Positions 25,353 through 34,186 of a stretch of DNA of 58,312 nt are shown here, piece after piece. Source of the stretch: Lachnospiraceae bacterium (GTDB lineage Bacteria > Bacillota > Clostridia > Lachnospirales > Lachnospiraceae). The notes beneath the pieces are model-generated. The model had not been told where the DNA came from and did no database searches. It saw nothing but the letters and a program-made list of their open reading frames with translations. Where the stretch lies: positions 1 to 58,312 of the forward strand of contig JAGAQI010000118.1 of NCBI GenBank assembly GCA_017622795.1, written 5' to 3'. The stretch's first letter is position 1. Each line of letters begins with the position of its first letter. The position numbers and the translations under genes were made by a program.

Positions 25353-26474
25353 ATGTCAGAGCAAAGAATTGGCAGTGCAAAGCAGGAATATGGTTTTTTG
25401 TATGAGTGGCTGAAAAAGTATGAGAATGAGCCGGTCATGCTGGTCTGCGGAACATCCTTTGATGGTCTGGATATTTCGCACTATTTAAAGAAATATGCTT
25501 CCGAATGGAACATTCCAATAACCCGGTTTGGTGAATTTGCACCGAATCCGGACTATGCCTCCGTAGAAAAAGGAGTTGCTGTATTTAACGAAAATCATTG
25601 CAGCGCACTGATAGCAGTGGGTGGCGGCAGTGCCATGGATGTTGCGAAGTGTATTAAGCTATATCATACCATGGATAGGGAAACCTGCTTTTTAGAGCAG
25701 ACAATAATTCCAAACACTACGGAGCTGTTTGCAGTGCCAACTACGGCAGGAACCGGCAGTGAGGCAACAAGGTATGCAGTTATTTATTATAAAGGGGAAA
25801 AACAATCGGTAGCTCATGAGAGTTGTATTCCGGGATTTGTTTTGTTTGATCCATCGGTTCTTACCACATTAAACGATTATCACAGAAAGGCATCCATGCT
25901 GGATGCACTGTGCCATGCGATAGAATCTTTCTGGTCCGTAAATTCCACGGCGGAAAGTATGGACTATTCTGCTAAGGCTATCCGGATGATTTATGAAAAT
26001 GCCGAAGGGTATCTGAAGAACCGGCCGGAAGAAAATGAAAACATGTTGCAGGCGGCTTATCTGGCTGGAAAAGCAATTAATATTACGCAGACCACAGCGG
26101 GACATGCCATGTGTTATAAGCTGACCTCTTTGTATCAGCTGGCGCATGGTTTTGCAGCCGCAGTATGTACGTCAAGACTTTGGCTGTATATGCTGGAGAA
26201 CATGGATAACTGTGTGGATTCCAGAGGAAAACAACATTTAACGGAGGTGTTCCGGGGGCTTGCAAAGGCTTCGGGATGCAGGGATGAAAAAGAGGCGGCT
26301 CAAAAATTCTTTTGCTTAGTAACCGGACTTACCGGTGATTTACATTTTGATGCAAAGGACATGGATTGCCTGGTTGATTCGGTGAATCCGGTCAGATTAA
26401 AAAACCATCCGGTGAAATTGGAGAAAGAAGACATAAAGTATCTGTATGGGGAGATATTTAAAGGAGAGGGATAA
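25353..26474 (+). CDS. Phosphonoacetaldehyde reductase (iron-containing alcohol dehydrogenase)
   Basis: A 373-aa group III Fe-dependent alcohol dehydrogenase. The nucleotide-binding GGGSAMDVAK lies near residues 89-98, TTAGTGSEATRYAV near 130, and metal ligands in MLDALCHAIES and LAHGFAAAV. Homologues next to PEP mutase and phosphonopyruvate decarboxylase (PhpC, FomC) reduce phosphonoacetaldehyde to 2-hydroxyethylphosphonate. It starts immediately after aepX and four bases before the decarboxylase. No aminotransferase is present, so the alcohol rather than 2-aminoethylphosphonate is the expected product. Confidence 0.85.
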   Translation: MSEQRIGSAKQEYGFLYEWLKKYENEPVMLVCGTSFDGLDISHYLKKYASEWNIPITRFGEFAPNPDYASVEKGVAVFNENHCSALIAVGGGSAMDVAKCIKLYHTMDRETCFLEQTIIPNTTELFAVPTTAGTGSEATRYAVIYYKGEKQSVAHESCIPGFVLFDPSVLTTLNDYHRKASMLDALCHAIESFWSVNSTAESMDYSAKAIRMIYENAEGYLKNRPEENENMLQAAYLAGKAINITQTTAGHAMCYKLTSLYQLAHGFAAAVCTSRLWLYMLENMDNCVDSRGKQHLTEVFRGLAKASGCRDEKEAAQKFFCLVTGLTGDLHFDAKDMDCLVDSVNPVRLKNHPVKLEKEDIKYLYGEIFKGEG

Positions 26475-26477
26475 AAC

Positions 26478-27599
26478 ATGAAAGTAGAAGATTTTGTAAA
26501 AATCATTAATTCAGAATTTTATACCGGTGTTCCGGATTCCCAGCTGAAAGCGTTGTGCGATTATTTAATGAATGTGTACGGTATTGACGCGAAACATCAC
26601 ATGATTGCGGCAAACGAAGGAAATTGTGTTGGCCTGGCAGCAGGCTATCATCTGGCTACGGGAAAGGTTCCTGTGGTATATATGCAGAACAGTGGCGAAG
26701 GAAATATCATTAATCCGGTTGCGTCTCTTCTGAATGATAAGGTTTATGCCATTCCTGTCATATTTGTTGTAGGCTGGAGAGGAGAACCGGGGGTTCACGA
26801 TGAACCACAGCATATTTATCAGGGAGAAGTTACGGTTAAGCTTCTGGATGATATGGGAATAGAATCCTTTGTAATCGGAACGGAAACCACGACAGAGGAA
26901 GCAGAGGGTGTTATGGAGCGCTTCCGTGGCATTCTTTCCAAAGGAAAAAGCGTGGCTTTTGTAATAAGAAAAAATGCGCTTTCCTATGAGGAAAAAGTAA
27001 AGTATAACAATGCAAACAGCATGAAGAGGGAAGAAATTATTCAGCATATTGTGGCTGTAACCGGTGAGGATGTGATTGTTTCCACTACGGGAAAAGCCAG
27101 CCGAGAGCTTTTTGAAATCAGGGAAGCACTTGGCATGGAGCATAAGTATGATTTCCTTACCGTGGGTTCCATGGGTCACAGCTCTTCCATTGCACTTGGA
27201 ATTGCGCTTAATAAGCCGGACAGCAAGCTTTGGTGTCTGGACGGGGACGGTGCAGCATTGATGCACATGGGAGCCATGGCAGTTATCGGACATAATACAC
27301 CGAGCAACATGGTTCATATTGTAATTAACAATTGCGCTCATGAAACGGTTGGAGGAATGCCTACGGTTGCTGATACCGTAGACTTTGTAAAGTTGGCAGA
27401 AGCCTGCGGATATAAGAAAGTGATTACGGTGGATTCTTTCGAGACACTGGACGCCGCTTTGAAAGAAGCAAAGAATGCAAAAGAACTTACATTTATTGAA
27501 GTAAAATGTGCGGTGGGTGCCCGCAAGGATTTAGGCAGACCTACCACTACAGCAATTGAGAATAAAGAAAATTTTATGAACTATCTTGGGTTAAAATAG
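26478..27599 (+). CDS. aepY: Phosphonopyruvate decarboxylase
   Basis: A 373-aa ThDP enzyme converting phosphonopyruvate to phosphonoacetaldehyde, the step that pulls the unfavourable mutase reaction forward. Family blocks are clear: YTGVPDSQLKALCDYL, ANEGNCVGLAAGYHLATGK, VYMQNSGEGNIINP, GWRGEPGVHDEPQH, and the ThDP/Mg motif LDGDGAALMHMGAM...NN. The length is normal. AAGGAGAGGG precedes the ATG. It is tightly linked to the reductase and followed by glycosyltransferases. Confidence 0.95.
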   Translation: MKVEDFVKIINSEFYTGVPDSQLKALCDYLMNVYGIDAKHHMIAANEGNCVGLAAGYHLATGKVPVVYMQNSGEGNIINPVASLLNDKVYAIPVIFVVGWRGEPGVHDEPQHIYQGEVTVKLLDDMGIESFVIGTETTTEEAEGVMERFRGILSKGKSVAFVIRKNALSYEEKVKYNNANSMKREEIIQHIVAVTGEDVIVSTTGKASRELFEIREALGMEHKYDFLTVGSMGHSSSIALGIALNKPDSKLWCLDGDGAALMHMGAMAVIGHNTPSNMVHIVINNCAHETVGGMPTVADTVDFVKLAEACGYKKVITVDSFETLDAALKEAKNAKELTFIEVKCAVGARKDLGRPTTTAIENKENFMNYLGLK

Positions 27600-27613
27600 G
27601 AGACGAAAGAGCC

Positions 27614-28771
27614 ATGCCAAAATTGTCTATTGTAATACCGATATATAATACAGAGAAGTATCTTAGGGAATGCCTGGACAGTGTAGTAAGCCAGACCCTT
27701 CGGGATATAGAAATTATTTTGGTGGATGATGGCTCTACGGATGGTTCTGTCGATATCTGCAGGGAATATGCCGCAACGGATTCCAGAATACACGTAATTA
27801 CCCAGGAAAATGCCGGCGCGGCAGCCGCACGCAGAACCGGTGCAAATGCGGCAACCGGAGAATATATAGGTTTTGTGGATTCCGATGATTTTATTGAACC
27901 GGATATGTATGAAACCCTGCTTTCTTATATGGGAGATTATGATTTGGTGACTTCGGCTGCCGGATATGCAGACGGAAGGGTATGGAAAGATCATTTGCCT
28001 GCCGGTACCTATCGGTCACAGAGCGAAATGCAGGATATTATTGATAATATGATTGTTATTGGGAACAGCTTTAAGCGAGGCATTTCCAGTTCCATGGTAT
28101 GCAAATTGTTTCGAACGGGTTTGGTGAGAAAGGTATTTAACGAAGTGGATACCAGAATATATTGCAGTGAGGATGTAGAATTTATTTGTAGGTATGTGTT
28201 GCAATGTAAAGCAGTATGTATTACCCATATATGTAAGTATCATTACCGCGACAGAACCGGTTCCTTGGTTCATTCCGTACATCCTGATTATTTAGAGAAT
28301 TTAAATTATCTGTATTTAAGCCTGCGAAATGCTGTTAAAGGGCATTGCCGTGAAAAAAGATTGCTGGAACAGTTACAGATGTTGATTGCACAATATTGGA
28401 CCCGTAATTTATGTGCAGACCGGATGGGATTTTCATCGAAAGCAAGAATGGTAAAGTATATCAGTCCATTATATAATGCGTTTGCGGGGAAAAAAGTTGC
28501 GCTTTATGGGGCGGGACTGATTGGAAAAGATTTTTATTTACATATGGCAAGAATAGGAAGCGAGCCTGTAATCTGGGTGGATAAGCAATACGAAGCTTAT
28601 TGCGAGGAGTATCCCGTGTGTCCGGTGGAAGCATTAAAATATGCGGAATATGATGTGTTACTTGTTGCAGTTAAAAAGCAGGTGGTAGCGGAGGAAATTA
28701 CGCAGGAATTAATAGGGATGGGAATTAAGGAAGATAAAATCTTTTGGGAGGAACCAATTCTTATTGTATAA
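27614..28771 (+). CDS. GT2 glycosyltransferase with C-terminal Rossmann-like module (copy 1)
   Basis: A 385-aa protein. The N-terminal GT-A domain (about 1-230) has LSIVIPIYNTEKYLRECLDS, DDGSTDGS and GFVDSDDFIEPDMYE (DxD-type metal site). Residues about 290-385 are the recurrent module (KKVALYGAGLIGKDF, VIWVDKQYEAY, DVLLVAVKK). No membrane segment is seen, so it works in the cytosol, consistent with building a glycan on a precursor or on flagellin before export. The next gene is a close paralogue. Confidence 0.9.
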   Translation: MPKLSIVIPIYNTEKYLRECLDSVVSQTLRDIEIILVDDGSTDGSVDICREYAATDSRIHVITQENAGAAAARRTGANAATGEYIGFVDSDDFIEPDMYETLLSYMGDYDLVTSAAGYADGRVWKDHLPAGTYRSQSEMQDIIDNMIVIGNSFKRGISSSMVCKLFRTGLVRKVFNEVDTRIYCSEDVEFICRYVLQCKAVCITHICKYHYRDRTGSLVHSVHPDYLENLNYLYLSLRNAVKGHCREKRLLEQLQMLIAQYWTRNLCADRMGFSSKARMVKYISPLYNAFAGKKVALYGAGLIGKDFYLHMARIGSEPVIWVDKQYEAYCEEYPVCPVEALKYAEYDVLLVAVKKQVVAEEITQELIGMGIKEDKIFWEEPILIV

Positions 28772-28784
28772 AGGAGATGTAAAA

Positions 28785-29939
28785 ATGCCGAAAGTATCCA
28801 TTGTAATACCGATATATAATACAGAGGAATATCTTAGAGGGTGCTTGGATAGTGTGGTAAATCAGACGCTTAGGGATATTGAAATTATTTTAGTGGATGA
28901 TGGTTCTACGGACGGTTCTGCTGATATTTGTCGAGAATATGCAGCAAAAGATTCCAGGATTATATTTTTTACACAGGAAAATGCAGGGGCAGCATCGGCA
29001 CGTCGGGCGGGCACCAAGGTAGCTACCGGAAAATATATTGGTTTTGTGGATTCGGATGATTTTATTGAGGAAGATATGTACGAAACGCTGCTTTCTTATT
29101 TAAATGATTGTGACTTAGTGACGTCTGCAATACAGAAAGAAGATGGAGCGGTTTGGAAGGATAATTTAGCGCCGGGGCAGTATCGATCATTAGATGAAAT
29201 GCAGTATATAATAGATAATATGCTTGTTATAGGAAATAGTATAAAACGTGGCATTACCTGTTCTATGGTTTCTAAAGTGTTTTTAACAGACCTGGCAAGA
29301 CTTGCATTTGAAAATGTAAATTTGCAATTACATTCCGGGGAAGATTTTGATTTTATTTTCCGATATGTTTTACTGTGTAAATCGATTTGTATTACAAACA
29401 TATGTAAATATCATTATCGTAAGAGGGAGAATTCGAGATCTCATTATGTAAACCATGCTTATATGGCAAATGTGAGTGACTTGTATTTAAGTTTGCGCAA
29501 AGTGTTTATCGGACATAATTGTGAAAAAAGGTTGTTGGAACAATTACAAATGCTGATGACAAGGACGATGATAGAAACCATACCGGTACGAATGGAATTT
29601 GCATGGAAAGCAAAAATGATTCAATATATCAGTCCTTTATTTAACAAATTGAAAGAAAAAAAGGTTGCATTATATGGAGCAGGATTGATAGGAAAAGATT
29701 TCTACCTGCATATGGTAAGAATGGGACAAGAGCCGGTTATGTGGGTAGATAAGCAATATGAAAGCTATCAGGAAGAGTATCCGGTGTTTCCGGTAGAAGC
29801 ATTACAGAGGACAGAATATGAAGTGTTGTTGATTGCAGTAAAAAAACAGGAGCTGGCAGAGAAAATCAAACAGGAGCTAATGGCAATAGGTATTGAGCAG
29901 GAAAAAATTCAATGGGAAGAACCAATTAAAGTAATGTAA
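28785..29939 (+). CDS. GT2 glycosyltransferase with C-terminal Rossmann-like module (copy 2)
   Basis: A 384-aa tandem paralogue of the preceding gene; the N-terminal domain, linker and C-terminal module are all recognisably duplicated. DDGSTDGS and DSDDFIEED are intact, so it is probably active. The frame opens at 28764 inside the upstream gene, but ATG at 28785 follows AAAGGAGATG. Its base composition is more AT-rich than copy 1. The pair probably adds two related sugars in sequence. Confidence 0.9.
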   Translation: MPKVSIVIPIYNTEEYLRGCLDSVVNQTLRDIEIILVDDGSTDGSADICREYAAKDSRIIFFTQENAGAASARRAGTKVATGKYIGFVDSDDFIEEDMYETLLSYLNDCDLVTSAIQKEDGAVWKDNLAPGQYRSLDEMQYIIDNMLVIGNSIKRGITCSMVSKVFLTDLARLAFENVNLQLHSGEDFDFIFRYVLLCKSICITNICKYHYRKRENSRSHYVNHAYMANVSDLYLSLRKVFIGHNCEKRLLEQLQMLMTRTMIETIPVRMEFAWKAKMIQYISPLFNKLKEKKVALYGAGLIGKDFYLHMVRMGQEPVMWVDKQYESYQEEYPVFPVEALQRTEYEVLLIAVKKQELAEKIKQELMAIGIEQEKIQWEEPIKVM

Positions 29940-29956
29940 GTCAGGAGGAATCGATA

Positions 29957-31132
29957 GTGAATCAAATCATCGGATATAGTCAACAAGAACTGGAAAAGGC
30001 GGTATTAAACTATAAACAGGTTTATGTTTATGGAGCGGGTGTTGAAGGAAAACGAGTTCTTGAGGAACTGATGCAGTATCAGATTCCCGTTACCGCAATA
30101 GTGGTTACTAGTAAGCAGAATAATCCGGATACAGTGATGGGTGTAAAGGTAATAGAATTAAAGAATGTTGTTCCGGATGATAAAACAATGTTTATTATTG
30201 GTGTATCCAGAAAATATGAACAACAGGTTGCCGAAACACTTTGGGAAAGCGGGCATTGTCATGTGGTGAGTTTATTAAATAAAAAGTGGAAAAAGAATCG
30301 TATAGTTCCAAAGTTAGAGATTACAGTGAAAATGGGCTGTGGTGTTCAGTGTAAATATTGCCCGCAGCAAGAACTGCTTCATACATATTTTGGGCAGGAA
30401 AAATCTCGGGAGAGTTGGTTGTCATTAGAGAACTATAAAAAGGCAATAGATCATATGCCTAAAGAAACTATTATTACTTTTTCCGGATTTGCAGAACCTT
30501 TTTTGCATCCTCAGGCAATAGAAATGATAGAGTATGCTAATCAGACAGGACATCCGGTAGAATTGTATACAACTTTTGTGAACTTGTCGGAAAAGGACTT
30601 TGACAGAATAAAAGACATACCATTTCGGACGGTGGTACTGCATACTCCGGATAAAATGAATTATGCTATTATTCCGATAACAGACAATTATAAGAAAATT
30701 ATGGATAAGGCATTGAGCCATAAGAAACCAAACGGAGAAACATTTATTGATTCTGCCAATTGTCAGAGTGAACCATCAGAGGAATTCCTGGAGCTTGCAA
30801 AGGGCCGGATAGAAGTGAAGTCTACTTTGATAGATCGTGCCGGTTTACTGGAAGGAGAGGACCTAAAGAAAAGCATACATAAAACAGGAAAACTGGTTTG
30901 TAAGCGCTCGTATTTGCAAAATCATTGGGTGTTATTACCGGATGGAACGACCGTTTTATGTTGTATGGACTTTGCGTTAAGACATGTATTAGGAAATCTC
31001 TTTTATGAAAGTTATGAGCAAATATGTGAAAATTCCGTATATCAGGGCATCCGCAAACAAATGGATTGTCCGAGCCCGAATCGGGAATTGTTGTGTTGTG
31101 ATTGTACGGCATCATTGGAAATAGCGGAATAA
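29957..31132 (+). CDS. Radical SAM enzyme with N-terminal Rossmann-like module
   Basis: A 391-aa protein. Residues about 20-110 are the module (QVYVYGAGVEGKRVL, VTAIVVTSKQ). The radical SAM motif CGVQCKYC (C-x3-C-x2-C, about 127-134) binds the 4Fe-4S cluster that cleaves S-adenosylmethionine. A cysteine-rich C-terminus (TVLCCMDFAL near 335; LLCCDCTAS at the end) resembles a SPASM-type auxiliary cluster site. The start is a GTG after CAGGAGG. The substrate is unknown; SPASM-type enzymes modify peptides or sugars. In this operon a sugar or flagellin modification is plausible. Confidence 0.82.
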   Translation: MNQIIGYSQQELEKAVLNYKQVYVYGAGVEGKRVLEELMQYQIPVTAIVVTSKQNNPDTVMGVKVIELKNVVPDDKTMFIIGVSRKYEQQVAETLWESGHCHVVSLLNKKWKKNRIVPKLEITVKMGCGVQCKYCPQQELLHTYFGQEKSRESWLSLENYKKAIDHMPKETIITFSGFAEPFLHPQAIEMIEYANQTGHPVELYTTFVNLSEKDFDRIKDIPFRTVVLHTPDKMNYAIIPITDNYKKIMDKALSHKKPNGETFIDSANCQSEPSEEFLELAKGRIEVKSTLIDRAGLLEGEDLKKSIHKTGKLVCKRSYLQNHWVLLPDGTTVLCCMDFALRHVLGNLFYESYEQICENSVYQGIRKQMDCPSPNRELLCCDCTASLEIAE

Positions 31133-31165
31133 GGATGTACAGAGTTTGACAGGGGGAATGTGAGG

Positions 31166-32635
31166 ATGAAAGAAAAAAATACAGTGGGTGTTGTTGGAAT
31201 ATGGAGTGGGATGAACTATGGAACGCAATTGACTTTTTATGCGTTGTATCAGGTTTTGACAGAAGAAAACTTTCAGGTTACTTTACTAGAGGAATCTTCG
31301 AAAATAACAGTTCCGGAAGAAACACCAGCACCGGGATTATTTCGTGAAAATCCTTATCCTGCACAGTCTTTTGTGAAAGCAAATCTGGTTCAGATGAAGG
31401 AATTTAATGAAAAATGTGATTCTTTTGTGGTGGGCTCGGATCAGCTATGGCGGTATCGTTTTTTTAAAAAACTGATAGATGTAAATATATTATCGTTTGT
31501 TTCTGCAGATAAAAGAAAAATAGCTTATGCCACATCCTTTGGAGAAAAGGAATTCCGGGCGCCAATAGAGCGGACTGAAAAAATGCGGTTTTTTTTAAAA
31601 AGATTTCATAAAATTTCGGTGAGGGAACAATCCGGTGTGGAACTGTGTAGAAATACTTTTGATGTGGAGGCAGAATGGGTGTTGGATCCGGTTTTTCTTT
31701 GTAATATCCGACATTATAGTGCATTTGCAGAAAAGTCCAGGTCAATTGTTGATGAGCCGTTTGTATTTGTATATATTGTTCATCCTTCGGAAGAAAAAAG
31801 AATATTTGTAGAAAAAATTGTTTCTTGTATGGGGAAGAAAGCGGTTTTTGTGCGAAATTTACATGCAGTGGATACCTATGACGGCTGGACTGTTCCGTTT
31901 GAACCGGATTGTAAGATAGAAGAGTGGTTGTATTACATTAAAAATTGCGACAGAGTTATAACCGATTCCTTTCATGCATTTTGCTTTTCTGTTATTTTTA
32001 ATAAGCAGATATTGCCGTTATTTCAAACGGTAGATGGTTCGGACAGCGCAGAACGGATATTTTCTCTGACAGGTCTTTTAGGAATTGAAGCCCCGGAAAC
32101 TATGGAACATTTGGATGTTGAAGCGTATTGCAGGGGAGAAAAAGACATTAATTATGATGAGCCTAATAAGAGATTAGATGCGGAACGAATCCGATGCAGG
32201 AAATGGTTGTTAGATGCTTTAAAAACTGAAGTTACATACGATAAAACTGATTTGCTGTGGGATGTGTTGCGACCGGAAATTTATAAAGTGCAGGAAATGA
32301 AGCAATTGTTGGAAGAGCAGCAAAAAGAAATAAATCGTTTAAAATATGCCAATCGGAATATTGTGTTATTTGGTGCGGGCAATATATTGCAAAAGCATGG
32401 TCGGACCATACTTGATAATATAAATGTGTGTGCTGTTGTGGACAATAATCCGGAAAAATGGGGTGCATCTTATGAAGGAATAATTTGTACAAAACCGGAA
32501 ACTTTACGGACGTTGGACAATCCGTATGTTCTGATAACGGTAAAGAATGAAGCACTAATAAAATCAATTTGTACGCAGCTGGAAAATATGGGAATAAAAG
32601 ATGTAGCGCTTCTTTCTGAATGGCTGACGGTGTAA
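31166..32635 (+). CDS. Polysaccharide pyruvyl transferase family protein with C-terminal Rossmann-like module
   Basis: A 489-aa protein. Residues about 1-330 match the pyruvyl transferase fold: VGVVGIWSGMNYGTQLTFYALY, SFVVGSDQLWRYRF, IAYATSFGE, WVLDPVFL and ITDSFHAFCFSVIF. The family adds pyruvate ketals to sugars using PEP. A helical linker (EEQQKEINRLKYANRN) leads to the module (NIVLFGAGNILQKHG...VVDNNPEKWG). The same linker-module tail occurs in the next gene. ATG at 31166 with AGGGGG is preferred to the GTG at 31160. It contains a T8 run at 31589-31596. Confidence 0.82.
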   Translation: MKEKNTVGVVGIWSGMNYGTQLTFYALYQVLTEENFQVTLLEESSKITVPEETPAPGLFRENPYPAQSFVKANLVQMKEFNEKCDSFVVGSDQLWRYRFFKKLIDVNILSFVSADKRKIAYATSFGEKEFRAPIERTEKMRFFLKRFHKISVREQSGVELCRNTFDVEAEWVLDPVFLCNIRHYSAFAEKSRSIVDEPFVFVYIVHPSEEKRIFVEKIVSCMGKKAVFVRNLHAVDTYDGWTVPFEPDCKIEEWLYYIKNCDRVITDSFHAFCFSVIFNKQILPLFQTVDGSDSAERIFSLTGLLGIEAPETMEHLDVEAYCRGEKDINYDEPNKRLDAERIRCRKWLLDALKTEVTYDKTDLLWDVLRPEIYKVQEMKQLLEEQQKEINRLKYANRNIVLFGAGNILQKHGRTILDNINVCAVVDNNPEKWGASYEGIICTKPETLRTLDNPYVLITVKNEALIKSICTQLENMGIKDVALLSEWLTV

Positions 32636-32666
32636 AAAGTAAGTGTAAAGACAAGGAGAGGAAAGA

Positions 32667-34163
32667 ATGTTTAAGTTAAGTAATTTACGAAAAGAAAGTA
32701 AAGCAGGATGGACCTATCTTTGCTGTGACTTTGAGGTAACCGGCATGGACAATCCATTTAAGGAAAATACTATGTGGGTTGCAGTAGAAGATATAAATGA
32801 AGACATGCTTTCTGAAAAAGTATTTGATCCGTTTGTGTTGATTCCGGTATATTTGGGAATGCATTATGGACAGGATGTGCATATTGAGGGAAATGTTTCT
32901 GCGCGGTTGTATCATAATGTAACGCATTATTTGATGAGTATTTTTGATAATTTTTCTGTTCATACAAGAATGGTTAAATTTACGGTAAATGGTTTTGATA
33001 CCGTGGAAGAAAGTAATGTTAAATTAATTGGTACTGGTATTTCTTGTGGAGTAGATTCACTTACAACAATTTATGATAATTATATTTTAGAGGAACACTC
33101 TGACTATAAGATTAATAGTTTGTTTTTTGCAAATTGTGGAACACATGGGAACTATAATAAAGAATCGAGACAGTTATGGCTGGATAGGGCAACAATGAAT
33201 CGTAAGGCGGCAGAGGAATTAAATCTGCCGATGTATCTGATAGATTCTAATTTGCATGCGTATTCTCACGTGTTTGGTACAGATCAAAAGATTGGATATT
33301 TAGCAATTTATTCCTGTGCATTGGCAATGCAAAAATATGTGAAACGGTATTTGACATCGGGAAATTTTAGTTATGAAGAAGTGGCTGAATTTGCGACAAA
33401 CTCCAAAGATTATGATATTGCAGAATATTGTGAAACATATATGCCGCATTTGATTTCTACAGAGCGTTTTGAGTTGGTAATTGATGGTTGTCAGTATACA
33501 AGAGGAGAGAAAACAGAAAGAATTAGTAATTGGGAAATTGCACAAAAATATTTAAATATATGTGTAAATCCGATTAATCATGGAAAAAATTGTTCTAAGT
33601 GCCATAAGTGTATGTGGACGTTAATTCCATTGGAAGCAATGGGAAAACTAGAGGAATTTAACCAGGTGTTTGATATAGATACTTACAATAAAAATGCTCG
33701 GCGCTGGAAACTCTCTTTTTTATCTCACGAAGGAAAAGATGCTATGGAAACCTCCGTTGTACGATATGCAAGAAATCATAATCTGAAGTTTCCATCTCTG
33801 GATGAGGCAAATGAAATTTTGTTGCTGAAAGAGGAAATCGCACAACAACGGCGTGAAATAAATCACTTAAAATACAATAATAACAATATTGTAATATTTG
33901 GCGCGGGAGAGGTTTTGAAAAAGAATATACGAGATATAAGCGATAAGATGAAAATCAGAGCAATTGTCGATAGCGATTCTAAAAAATGGGGAAGGTGTTA
34001 TGGCGATTTTGTATGCGAAAGTCCTGAACGGCTGCAAGAGATTGAAAATCCACTAATTCTGGTATCTGTTGCAAATAAACGAATCGTTAGAGAAATAGAA
34101 GAAAATTTAGTAGATAAAGGATTTCAAAATATTCTTCGTCTTACAGAATGGATAGATATATAA
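32667..34163 (+). CDS. PP-loop-like protein with Cys motif and C-terminal Rossmann-like module
   Basis: A 498-aa protein. Near residue 115-122 is GISCGVDSLT, resembling the pyrophosphatase loop SxGxDS of ATP-dependent adenylating enzymes (asparagine synthase, QueC, ThiI types). Near 305-315 is CSKCHKC, probably a zinc site. The C-terminal linker (QQRREINHLKY) and module (NIVIFGAGEVLKKN, AIVDSDSKKWG) mirror the preceding protein. Activation of a carboxylate or thio-group transfer is possible, but no function is assigned. It overlaps the next open frame and is AT-rich. Confidence 0.7.
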   Translation: MFKLSNLRKESKAGWTYLCCDFEVTGMDNPFKENTMWVAVEDINEDMLSEKVFDPFVLIPVYLGMHYGQDVHIEGNVSARLYHNVTHYLMSIFDNFSVHTRMVKFTVNGFDTVEESNVKLIGTGISCGVDSLTTIYDNYILEEHSDYKINSLFFANCGTHGNYNKESRQLWLDRATMNRKAAEELNLPMYLIDSNLHAYSHVFGTDQKIGYLAIYSCALAMQKYVKRYLTSGNFSYEEVAEFATNSKDYDIAEYCETYMPHLISTERFELVIDGCQYTRGEKTERISNWEIAQKYLNICVNPINHGKNCSKCHKCMWTLIPLEAMGKLEEFNQVFDIDTYNKNARRWKLSFLSHEGKDAMETSVVRYARNHNLKFPSLDEANEILLLKEEIAQQRREINHLKYNNNNIVIFGAGEVLKKNIRDISDKMKIRAIVDSDSKKWGRCYGDFVCESPERLQEIENPLILVSVANKRIVREIEENLVDKGFQNILRLTEWIDI

Positions 34164-34186
34164 AAACTGTTTTGGGAGGAATGGAG

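Noticed and set aside
26565-27341. 258-aa minus-strand open frame
   Set aside because: Antisense to the clearly conserved phosphonopyruvate decarboxylase; no ribosome site or family match.
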